In this document: piece by piece, positions 1 to 6,837 of the stretch
Layout: every line of letters begins with the position of its first letter
Position numbering within the stretch: the stretch's first letter is position 1
Assembly (NCBI GenBank): GCA_903870955.1
Contig: CAIQEX010000440.1
Coordinates: 1-13,765 of the forward strand
Source: an uncultured beta proteobacterium
Lineage (GTDB): Bacteria; Pseudomonadota; Gammaproteobacteria; Burkholderiales; Burkholderiaceae_C
Direction: 5' to 3'
Length of the DNA: 13,765 nt
Notes under the pieces: model-generated
Databases searched by the model: none
What the model was told of the DNA's origin: nothing
What the model saw: only the letters and a program-made list of their open reading frames with translations
Translations under genes and position numbers: made by a program

Positions 1-214
1 CGTTGTTGTCGTAGGTGTCGTAGCGCACCTTGATGCCGGTTTCCTTTTCGAAATTGGCAATCGTGTCTTCGGCAATGTAGTCCGACCAGTTGTAGATGTT
101 TAAGACCTTGTCTTCGTCGGCCATTGCGGACGTTGCTGCAACACTCATCAGACCCGCCACCGCAAGTCCGCTCAGGAGTTTGCTCACCAATTTCATGCCG
201 GAAAATTTATTCAA
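1..214 (-). CDS. potF: Polyamine-binding periplasmic protein, PotF/SpuD type (5' part only)
   Basis: Partial gene: the first 71 codons are present and the rest runs off the left edge. The mature N-terminus reads [20 protein letters not shown] and continues with an [11 protein letters not shown] stretch, which closely matches the start of E. coli PotF and Pseudomonas SpuD, periplasmic receptors for putrescine or spermidine ABC importers. A classic signal peptide precedes it: basic start, hydrophobic core, then an ATSAMA cleavage site after residue 32. I chose a TTG start at 214 because AGGAG at 221-225 lies six bases before it. The in-frame ATG at 196, which would shorten the signal peptide by six residues, has no ribosome site. 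The gene follows the putrescine aminotransferase on the same strand after 82 bases, fitting a role in supplying substrate. PotF or SpuD specificity (putrescine versus spermidine) cannot be decided from this fragment. Confidence 0.88.
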   Translation of the reverse strand, partial: MNKFSGMKLVSKLLSGLAVAGLMSVAATSAMADEDKVLNIYNWSDYIAEDTIANFEKETGIKVRYDTYDNN

Positions 215-296
215 TTTAAGCTCCTAGGGGTTCATAGAGTTAGAAAAGCTGCACCATGGTAATACTGTCCAAACACATTTCGACTACATGCAATCC
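215..296. promoter_or_regulatory. Gap before potF with a candidate regulator motif
   Basis: These 82 bases separate the aminotransferase stop from the potF start. They contain GCACCATGGT at 251-260, which includes the 8-base palindrome ACCATGGT. On the minus strand this reads CCATGGTGC, the same nine bases as in the puuD/MocR gap (4029-4037). No terminator hairpin and no convincing -35/-10 pair is visible, so potF may be read through from upstream, or have its own promoter controlled at this site. Confidence 0.35.
221..225 (-). promoter_or_regulatory. Ribosome binding site that selects a TTG start for potF
   Basis: On the minus strand AGGAG is followed by a six-base spacer and then TTG (214-212), which opens the potF frame. 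No comparable purine-rich site stands before the downstream ATG at 196-194. This supports TTG initiation, which usually lowers translation, and a 32-residue signal peptide. Confidence 0.6.
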
Positions 297-1745
297 CTAT
301 GCCAGCCAGCCATTTTTCTGTACATCGACATAGGTCAAATCCAGGCATTTGACGATCAAGGCCATCATTTCATCGATCTGCGCATGGGTCATCACTAAGG
401 GTGGAGCAATGATCATCCGGTCGCCCACGGCGCGCATGATCAGGCCGTTGCCAAAGCAATGCCCACGGCACACCATGCCGACCCCCAGAGCCGAGTCAAA
501 TCGCTCCTTGGTGGCCTTGTTCTTGACCAATACCAAGCCGGCGGCGAAGCCACAGGTTTCAGCCAACCCGACCAATGGGTGATTGTTAAGTTCTGTAAAG
601 CGCTTGGCCAGATAGGGGCCGATGTCGTCCTTGACGCGGCCCACCAGGTTTTCGCGCTCCATCAGTTCCAGATTGGCGAGGGCCACTGCGCAAGCCACCG
701 GATGGCCGCTGTAGGTATAGCCGTGATTGAACTCGCCGCCTTGCTCGATGAGCACCTTGGCAACACGATTGCCCACCATGACGCCGCCGAGTGGCACATA
801 GCCGCTGGTCACGCCCTTGGCAAAGGTCACCAGATCGGGCTTGTAGCCAAACTTCTCGTAGGCAAACCAGTGACCGAGACGACCGAAGGCGCAAATCACT
901 TCATCGCTGATCAGCAGAATTCCGTACTTGTCCACAATGCGCTGAATCTCGGGCCAGTAGGTGGCGGGCGGGATGATGACGCCACCTGCACCCTGCACGG
1001 GCTCGCCGATAAATGCCGCCACCTTGTCGGCACCCAGCTCCAGAATTTTGGCTTCCAGCCAGCCGGCCGCGCGGATGCCGAAGTCGGCTTCGCTCTCGCC
1101 GGGCAATCCATTTTCAAAATAGTAGGGTTGCTCGATATGCGTAATGTTGGGAATCGGCAGATCCCCCTGCGCGTGCATGCCACTCATGCCACCCAGCGAT
1201 GCCCCGGCCATCGTGCTGCCGTGGTACCCATTGATGCGACCAATGATGGTTTTGCGTTGCGGCTGCCCCAGCAAATCCCAGTAACGGCGCACCATGCGCA
1301 CGTTGGTGTCATTGCTCTCGCTGCCGCTGCTGGAATAGAACACGTGGTTGAAACTGCGGTCACCCACGGTGGGGGCCAACGAGGCCAGCTTGGCCGCCAG
1401 TTTGGTGGCCGGCACGTTGGTGGTCTGGAAGAAGCTGTTGTAGTAGGGCAGCGTCATCATCTGTTGATAGGCCGCGTCGGCTATTTCCTTGCGGCCATAA
1501 CCCGCATTCACGCACCACAGGCCGCTCATGCCGTCGAGCACCTTCTTGCCTTCGGAGTCCCACACATAAATACCATCGGCATGCGACATGACGCGGGCGC
1601 CACGGGTTGCCAGATCGCCATGGTCCGTGAACGAGTGGATGTAATGCGCGCTGTCCATCGCCTGTATGGACTTGGTGTCCATGGCCTGGGCACGGCTGAC
1701 GATGGCCGGGGGTGCAACCACCGGCGAAAAGGATTTGCTGTTCAT
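297..1745 (-). CDS. spuC: Class III omega-amino acid/putrescine:pyruvate aminotransferase
   Basis: A PLP enzyme of 482 residues, the usual length for the SpuC/omega-transaminase group. It should transfer an amino group from putrescine (or a related diamine or omega-amino acid) to pyruvate, giving 4-aminobutyraldehyde and alanine in the cytoplasm. Visible motifs, in order: SGLWCVN at 74-80 (substrate entry, typical of this group), the phosphate-binding SSSGSESND at 138-146, YHGST at 174-178, the Asp of the SDEV motif at 281 that contacts the pyridine nitrogen, and the Schiff-base lysine at 310 in TFAKGVTSGY. The start follows a modest GAGAG site. It lies 39 bases after the puuA-type gene and 82 before potF, so it is probably co-transcribed with puuD and puuA. 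The family and PLP chemistry are clear; putrescine as substrate is inferred from context. GABA or beta-alanine are alternatives. Confidence 0.88.
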   Translation of the reverse strand: MNSKSFSPVVAPPAIVSRAQAMDTKSIQAMDSAHYIHSFTDHGDLATRGARVMSHADGIYVWDSEGKKVLDGMSGLWCVNAGYGRKEIADAAYQQMMTLPYYNSFFQTTNVPATKLAAKLASLAPTVGDRSFNHVFYSSSGSESNDTNVRMVRRYWDLLGQPQRKTIIGRINGYHGSTMAGASLGGMSGMHAQGDLPIPNITHIEQPYYFENGLPGESEADFGIRAAGWLEAKILELGADKVAAFIGEPVQGAGGVIIPPATYWPEIQRIVDKYGILLISDEVICAFGRLGHWFAYEKFGYKPDLVTFAKGVTSGYVPLGGVMVGNRVAKVLIEQGGEFNHGYTYSGHPVACAVALANLELMERENLVGRVKDDIGPYLAKRFTELNNHPLVGLAETCGFAAGLVLVKNKATKERFDSALGVGMVCRGHCFGNGLIMRAVGDRMIIAPPLVMTHAQIDEMMALIVKCLDLTYVDVQKNGWLA

Positions 1746-1784
1746 AAAAAATTCTCTCGGTAACGATGTCTGTGAATGCGTGGC

Positions 1785-3152
1785 TTAAACGTGGAGCAGC
1801 AAGTGCTCGCGCTCCCAAGGCGAAATCACTTTCATGAATTCGTCGAATTCCAGTTCCTTGATTTCGGAATACACGGTGATGAACTCTTTGCCCAGCACCT
1901 CGTGCAGATCGGTTTCCTTGCGCAACCAGTCCAGGGCCTCGCCCAGGCTGCGTGGCAACGAATAGGCCGACAGGTACGCATCGCCCTTCATCTCGGGCTT
2001 GGGTTTGATCTTGTTCTTGATGCCCAGATAACCGCAGGCCAGGGTCATGGCCATGGCCACGTACGGATTGGCATCGGCACCAATCACCCGGTTTTCCACA
2101 CGACGTGCAGCCGGTGAGGAAATGGGCGAACGGATGCCGACCGTGCGGTTGTCGTAACCCCATTCAATGTTGATGGGCGCCGCGGTATTGCGCGACAGGC
2201 GACGGTAGCTGTTCACATAGGGTGCCACCAACACCATTGCCGCCGGGATGTAGCGCTGCAGACCACCGATGTAGTGCATGAACGTCTCGGACGGCGTGCC
2301 ATCCGGGTTGCTAAACACGTTCTTGCCCGTGGACACGTCCAGCAAACTCTGGTGCACATGCATGGCACTTCCGGGCTCGCCGGCAATCGGCTTGGCCATG
2401 AAAGTGGCATACATGTCGTGACGCAGAGCGGCCTCACGCACGGTGCGTTTGAAGAAGAAAACCTCGTCGGCCAATCCCATCGGCTCGGCATGGAAGAAGT
2501 TGATTTCCATCTGTCCTGCACCCACCTCATGGATCAAGGTATCGACATTCAGTTCCATCTTGTCGCTGTAGTCGTAGATCTCTTCAAACAGCGGGTCGAA
2601 CTCGTTCACCGCGTCAATGCTGTAGGCCTGGCGCGAAGTTTCCGCACGCCCGCTTCGACCAATCGGTGGCTTCAGCAGGGTATTGGGATCGGTGTTGCGA
2701 GCGGTCAGATAAAACTCCAACTCAGGCGCCACGATGGGTTGCAAGCCTTCGGCAGCAAACAGGTCGCAGACGCGGCGCAGCACGCTGCGTGGAGCGAAGG
2801 GAACCAAATTGCCGGCATGGTCGAAGCAGTCGTGAATCACCTGCGCCGTGGGGTCCGTAGCCCAGGGCACGATACGCACCGTGGAGGGGTCCGGCCGCAG
2901 TTGCATGTCCTTGTCGGTGGGATCAATCACATCGTAGTAGGGGCCACTCTCCGGGAATTCGCCGGTTACTCCCATGGCCACAATCGCTTGTGGCAGGCGC
3001 ATGCCCCGGTCCTCGGTGAACTTGGCACGGGGCAAAATTTTGCCGCGCGCCACCCCGGTCAAGTCGGGCACCAGGCATTCCACCTCGGTGACACGGCGCT
3101 CATTGAGCCATTGTTCAAGATCGTTGAAGTTCATATTTTTAGTTTCAGTCAT
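1785..3152 (-). CDS. puuA: Glutamine-synthetase-family gamma-glutamylputrescine synthetase
   Basis: A protein of 455 residues in the glutamine synthetase fold, matching the size of PuuA/SpuI-type enzymes that join glutamate to putrescine using ATP. Metal and substrate motifs are intact: PELEFY at 143-148, GAGQMEIN at 211-218, the HVHQSL histidine motif at 265-270, NSYRRL at 314-319 and RVENR at 351-355. The N-terminal segment is short and starts MTETKNMNFNDLEQWL, unlike the housekeeping GlnA. The adenylylation-loop tyrosine of GlnA is not evident. The start has a strong AAGGAG site six bases upstream. It sits between puuD and the aminotransferase, 32 and 39 bases away, so an operon is likely. 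It is the first step of the gamma-glutamyl route: PuuB at 5525-6826 and PuuD at 3185-3958 act later. Specificity for putrescine rather than another amine comes from the neighbours. Confidence 0.9.
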   Translation of the reverse strand: MTETKNMNFNDLEQWLNERRVTEVECLVPDLTGVARGKILPRAKFTEDRGMRLPQAIVAMGVTGEFPESGPYYDVIDPTDKDMQLRPDPSTVRIVPWATDPTAQVIHDCFDHAGNLVPFAPRSVLRRVCDLFAAEGLQPIVAPELEFYLTARNTDPNTLLKPPIGRSGRAETSRQAYSIDAVNEFDPLFEEIYDYSDKMELNVDTLIHEVGAGQMEINFFHAEPMGLADEVFFFKRTVREAALRHDMYATFMAKPIAGEPGSAMHVHQSLLDVSTGKNVFSNPDGTPSETFMHYIGGLQRYIPAAMVLVAPYVNSYRRLSRNTAAPINIEWGYDNRTVGIRSPISSPAARRVENRVIGADANPYVAMAMTLACGYLGIKNKIKPKPEMKGDAYLSAYSLPRSLGEALDWLRKETDLHEVLGKEFITVYSEIKELEFDEFMKVISPWEREHLLLHV

Positions 3153-3184
3153 CGCTCTCTCCTTGCTGCTTGGCAGCGTAGTTT

Positions 3185-3958
3185 TCAGTTGCCCAGACGT
3201 TGTGCCCGCCGCGCATCGCAGGCCTCGCCAAAGGACTTAAATATTGCCGAATAAAACGGATTCCCGGAAGCTTTCCATTCTGGATGCCACTGCACCGCAT
3301 AGGCAAAGGCTTTCGCGCCCTGCACCTCAAAGGCTTCGACCAGACCATCCGGCGCAAACCCGAGTGCACGCAATCCCTGTGCCAGTCGGTCGACCCCTTG
3401 GCCATGCACCGAATTCACCATGGCCGACTCAGCGCCAGCCCAGGCGGCAAATGCTGAACCGGGCTCGAAACGCACGCTGTGGCTCGGGCCATATTGCTGT
3501 TCATAGGCACCGTCCGGCGACTCCCGGTGGTCCAGATAATTGGGCAAGGCGTGCACCTGCTGGTGCAAGGTGCCCCCCAGGGCGACGTTGATTTCCTGAA
3601 AGCCACGGCAGATACCCAGCAGCGGGACACCTTGCGCCACGCAGGCCTTAACCAAAGCCAGCGTCAGGGCATCACGCGCTTCGTCCAGCATCAGGCAGGC
3701 ATCGTCAAGGCTGGCACCAAAATGCGCAGGATGTACGTTGGATGGCGAGCCGGTCAGCATGACGCCGTCCACCAGCGCCAAAAGACTGTCAATCTGATCC
3801 GCATCTGCCAACGGGAACAGTACCGGTTGTGCAAAGGCATTGACCTTCACAGCCCGAGCGTATTTATCTCCCAGGACCAGGAAAGGCATGCTGCGTTCCT
3901 CCGATCCCAAAAGGCGATGATCAGCAGGAAGCCAGACCAGTGCGGGTGGCTTTTTCAT
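3185..3958 (-). CDS. puuD: Gamma-glutamyl-gamma-aminobutyrate hydrolase
   Basis: A class I glutamine-amidotransferase-like peptidase (C26 family) of 257 residues, close to E. coli PuuD. It should cleave gamma-Glu-GABA into glutamate and GABA, the last step of the gamma-glutamylated putrescine pathway. The catalytic triad is visible: Cys117 in LLGICRGFQEIN, and His225 and Glu227 in AVQWHPEW. GSPSNV at 70-75 is the oxyanion-side loop of the family. The reading frame is open for 32 more codons upstream, but I chose the ATG at 3958 because GGAG lies six bases before it and because family alignment begins at the PALVWLPADHR strand. It is the first gene of the left-hand minus-strand unit and diverges from the MocR regulator across 110 bases. 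It is probably under that regulator's control. Confidence 0.92.
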   Translation of the reverse strand: MKKPPALVWLPADHRLLGSEERSMPFLVLGDKYARAVKVNAFAQPVLFPLADADQIDSLLALVDGVMLTGSPSNVHPAHFGASLDDACLMLDEARDALTLALVKACVAQGVPLLGICRGFQEINVALGGTLHQQVHALPNYLDHRESPDGAYEQQYGPSHSVRFEPGSAFAAWAGAESAMVNSVHGQGVDRLAQGLRALGFAPDGLVEAFEVQGAKAFAYAVQWHPEWKASGNPFYSAIFKSFGEACDARRAQRLGN

Positions 3959-3986
3959 TCTTATCTCCGTGTTCTTTGCGCTATTG

Positions 3987-4045
3987 TGGTGCAAAATTGG
4001 CCTCAATGCGGAGCCATTTGAAGTGGCTCCATGGTGCCAATTCAG
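3987..4045. promoter_or_regulatory. Candidate MocR operator between puuD and the regulator
   Basis: The 110-base gap between the divergent genes is rich in symmetry. A perfect inverted repeat, GGAGCCA at 4010-4016 and TGGCTCC at 4024-4030, has a 7-base centre. An outer pair, AATTGGC at 3995-4001 and GCCAATT at 4036-4042, encloses it almost concentrically. TGGTGC occurs twice in the same direction, at 3987-3992 and 4032-4037, 45 bases apart. MocR-family regulators such as GabR are known to bind paired direct repeats in the divergent promoter beside their own gene, so an operator here is plausible. The exact binding element is an inference. I could not assign confident -35/-10 boxes on either strand. 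Confidence 0.5.
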
Positions 4046-4068
4046 AATAATCAAAGGCGGAGATCAGG

Positions 4069-5541
4069 ATGCTGTCAGAACTTCTACTCACCGAAATGGC
4101 ACGCCTGAGCCAGCAGGACAACATGCCGCTACACCGGCAGTTGTACGAGGCCATGCGGCGCGCCATTCTCGACGGCAAGCTCGCGGCGGGTGACCGCCTG
4201 CCTTCCAGCCGGGAACTCACACAGGACCTCAAACTCTCCCGCAACACCGTGGTTGCGGCACTCAACCAGTTGGGCGTTGAGGGCTATCTGGCAAGCCGCG
4301 TCGGCAGCGGAACCTATGTCAACGACAACGTGCCCAAGGCGCAGGCCCGCACGCAGCACGCGCGGACTTCTGCAAGCCAGGCCCAGTTGTCCAAACGTGG
4401 CACCGCACTCAGTACGACCTTTTGCGCCACGCAATTGGAGGTGCAACCCTTCACCCCCGGGCTGGCCGATTTCAGCGCCTTCCCCGTGGCGCTTTGGCAG
4501 CGTCTGCAAAACAAACACTGGCGTATGACCTATCCGGAAATGCTGGACTACAGCTACTCGGGTGGCCACGCACCCTTGCGACGGGCGGTAGCCGATTACC
4601 TGCGCGTTTTTCGCAGCGTGCCGCTGGACGTCGAGCAGGTCATCATCACCAGCGGCACACAGCAATCGCTGGAACTGTGCGCGCAATTGCTTGGCGACCA
4701 TGGCGATACGGTGTGGCTGGAGGACCCGGCTTACTGGGGTGCCATCAAGGCCTTTATGGCCACCGGATTGAAGGCCCACCCGGTCAGAGTCGATGAGCAT
4801 GGCATGGCGCCGACGGCCAACGATGAAAAACACCGGCCCCGCTTGATCTACACCACGCCTTCGCACCAATACCCTACGGGCGCTGTCATGTCGCTACCCC
4901 GGCGCCAGCAAATTCTTTCCATCGCCCGTGCCCACAACGCCTGGATTCTGGAAGACGACTACGACAGTGAATTCCGCTTCAGCGGACCGCCCCTGTCGTC
5001 ACTCGCCGGGCTGGACCAGGACCAGCGCGTGCTCTACATGGGGTCTTTTTCCAAAGTCTTGTACCCCGGCCTGAAGCTCGGCTATCTGGTCGTGCCCAAG
5101 CGCTTGGTGACGGCGTTCAAACAAGCCCATTACGACCTGAATCGCCCCGGTCAGATGCCGTTGCAGGCCGCTCTGGCCGAGTTCATTGAGTTAGGCCACT
5201 TTGCCAGCAGTCTGCGCCGCGCCCGCCACAGCTATGCCGAGCGCCGCCAATGTCTGCTGGAGGCACTGCAACCCTGCCTCGGTGCCCACGCGCAAATCAC
5301 CGGGGCTGAGCAAGGCCTGCACCTGTGCCTGCGACTGCCCCTGTCGATTGACGACAAGGCATTGGCGCTGCGCATTGGCGATCTGGGCCTGACGGTACGC
5401 GCGCTGAGCGCCTATTGCCTGGAACGAACCGATGCCAAGGGCCTGGTGATCGGCTACGGCTACGCGCCGCTGGCCGATATCGCGCGCTTTGGCCCGGTAC
5501 TGGCCAAGGCCATCAACGCCGCAATCACAAGCGGTCTTTAA
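4069..5541 (+). CDS. MocR-family (GntR/aminotransferase fusion) regulator of polyamine genes
   Basis: 490 residues with the two-part MocR layout. Residues about 17-85 form a GntR winged helix (PLHRQLYEAMRRAIL, then GDRLPSSREL, LSRNTVVAALNQL and the VGSGTYV wing). A linker of about 40 residues leads to a fold-type I aminotransferase-like domain at about 130-490. PLP residues are retained: TSGTQQSLEL at 194-203, the DDYDSEFR motif at 296-302, and the Schiff-base lysine at 329 in GSFSKVLYPGLKLGY. It probably senses an amine or amino acid through PLP, as GabR does with GABA, and controls the flanking genes. GGAG lies six bases before the ATG. It is divergent from puuD, and its 3' end overlaps the 3' end of puuB by 17 bases. 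E. coli uses the unrelated PuuR for this job. The ligand (putrescine, GABA or an aldehyde) is unknown. Confidence 0.9.
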   Translation: MLSELLLTEMARLSQQDNMPLHRQLYEAMRRAILDGKLAAGDRLPSSRELTQDLKLSRNTVVAALNQLGVEGYLASRVGSGTYVNDNVPKAQARTQHARTSASQAQLSKRGTALSTTFCATQLEVQPFTPGLADFSAFPVALWQRLQNKHWRMTYPEMLDYSYSGGHAPLRRAVADYLRVFRSVPLDVEQVIITSGTQQSLELCAQLLGDHGDTVWLEDPAYWGAIKAFMATGLKAHPVRVDEHGMAPTANDEKHRPRLIYTTPSHQYPTGAVMSLPRRQQILSIARAHNAWILEDDYDSEFRFSGPPLSSLAGLDQDQRVLYMGSFSKVLYPGLKLGYLVVPKRLVTAFKQAHYDLNRPGQMPLQAALAEFIELGHFASSLRRARHSYAERRQCLLEALQPCLGAHAQITGAEQGLHLCLRLPLSIDDKALALRIGDLGLTVRALSAYCLERTDAKGLVIGYGYAPLADIARFGPVLAKAINAAITSGL

Positions 5542-6826
5542 GCTGGTGATAGGCCATGCCCAGCACCAGACTGGGCGTGCGCAGCAAGGGGCCACCGGGA
5601 AACTTGCGGTGCTGCAATTTGGCAAAGACATCAAAGCGCTCGGCTTGACCCGCCACCGCCTCGGCCACCACCTTGCCAGCCAGACCCGTCAGCGCCACGC
5701 CGTGGCCACTGAAGCCCTGCAGGTAGAACAGGTTGTTACCCAGGCGGCCGAAGTCGGGTGCACGGTTCATGCTGATGTCGACAAAGCCACCCCAGACGAA
5801 GTCGACCGGAACATTCTGCAGTTCCGGGAACACGTCACCCATGCGCTTGGCCATGACCGCTGCCAGATTTGCCGGGGTGCGCGTCGAGTAGCTGACGCGT
5901 CCACCAAACAGCATGCGGTGGTCGGCACTGAAGCGAAAGTAATCCAGCACAAAGTTGTTGTCACACACCGCCGCATTGCTGGGTATCAGGCGCTGGCAAA
6001 GTTCGGCACCCAAAGGCGCCGTACCAATGATGTAGGTTCCCACGGGCATGATGCGCGGCGCCAGTTCCGGTGCAACGCGTGGGCCATATTCGCCCAGGGT
6101 GCAGTTACCAGCCAATACACCCCATGGGGCTGTTACCGAGCCACGCGCCGTTTTGGCCTGGAGCTTGGCACCACGCGCAATATCCACCACGGCAGACTTC
6201 TCAAAGATTTGCACCCCCAGGCTGCGTGCGGCACGTGCCAAGCCCAGTCCAAACTTCAACGGGTGCAGATGCCCGGAGCGCCGCTCATAGGCCGAGGCGA
6301 AATAACTGGCACTCTGAATATGCTGCTGCACATCGGCACCCTGCTTGAACTCCGACTTGAAACCATAGTCGCGCTCCATGGCTTGCATATCGGCCTCGAG
6401 TACCCGCGCTTTGCGAAGCGAGTCCGCCACATAAAGGTAACCCGCAACATAGTCGCAATCAATGTCAAATTCGGCAATGCGCTGATCGATCAATGCCATC
6501 GACTCCAGAGACATTTCCCAAGCCTTGCGCGCCTCGGCTTTGCCCAACTGCGCTTCGAACGGTTCCTGGCCGCTGGCATATCCGGCAATGGCTTGCCCAC
6601 CGTTGCGTCCGGAGGCGCCGCTGCATATGCGGTCGGCCTCCAAAACCACCACTTTGTAGCCGCGTTTTGCCAGTTCAATGGCCGCAGACAAGCCCGCAAA
6701 ACCGGCTCCCACCACCACCACATCGGCATGCTGATCGCCCTGCAAAGGTTCGGTCAACGGCTCGCGCGGGGCACTGGCCTCGTAGTAACTTTTTTGATTC
6801 AGTTGGGTATCAGAGTCAAGCAGCAT
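5525..6826 (-). CDS. puuB: Gamma-glutamylputrescine oxidase, FAD-dependent
   Basis: A 433-residue DAO-family flavoprotein, the usual PuuB/OrdL length. It should oxidise gamma-glutamylputrescine to gamma-glutamyl-gamma-aminobutyraldehyde, releasing ammonia and hydrogen peroxide. The FAD dinucleotide-binding motif is at about 36-64 (ADVVVVGAGFAGLSAAIELA, ending in the ribose-binding VLEAD). GASGRNGGQ at 70-78 is the second flavin contact typical of the group. The C-terminal FSGHGVALTGLAGK at 372-385 closes the FAD site. The frame is open 44 codons further upstream, through the end of speB; I chose the ATG at 6826 because the family starts there. Its ribosome site is weak (GAAAG well upstream), and with only 11 bases separating it from speB, translational coupling is likely. 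Its stop codon lies inside the 3' end of the MocR gene on the other strand. Confidence 0.9.
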   Translation of the reverse strand: MLLDSDTQLNQKSYYEASAPREPLTEPLQGDQHADVVVVGAGFAGLSAAIELAKRGYKVVVLEADRICSGASGRNGGQAIAGYASGQEPFEAQLGKAEARKAWEMSLESMALIDQRIAEFDIDCDYVAGYLYVADSLRKARVLEADMQAMERDYGFKSEFKQGADVQQHIQSASYFASAYERRSGHLHPLKFGLGLARAARSLGVQIFEKSAVVDIARGAKLQAKTARGSVTAPWGVLAGNCTLGEYGPRVAPELAPRIMPVGTYIIGTAPLGAELCQRLIPSNAAVCDNNFVLDYFRFSADHRMLFGGRVSYSTRTPANLAAVMAKRMGDVFPELQNVPVDFVWGGFVDISMNRAPDFGRLGNNLFYLQGFSGHGVALTGLAGKVVAEAVAGQAERFDVFAKLQHRKFPGGPLLRTPSLVLGMAYHQLKDRL

Positions 6827-6837
6827 GGTGGTGTCTT

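Noticed and set aside
459..1763. 434-codon plus-strand open frame opposite the aminotransferase
   Set aside because: It mirrors the whole aminotransferase gene, whose PLP motifs are intact. The predicted protein is His/Gln/Gly-rich low-quality sequence with no recognisable domain, as expected for an antisense shadow in GC-rich DNA.
349..2117. Shorter plus-strand frames within the aminotransferase and puuA region as small genes
   Set aside because: They lie wholly inside intact genes, lack ribosome sites that I could see, and show no conserved-looking protein sequence.
3987..4002. TGGTGCAAAATTGGCC as a sigma-54 promoter for the MocR gene
   Set aside because: It has GG-N10-GC spacing, but the -24 box departs from TGGCAC at three positions, and such a core is expected by chance about once in a gap of this size. 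It overlaps the proposed operator.
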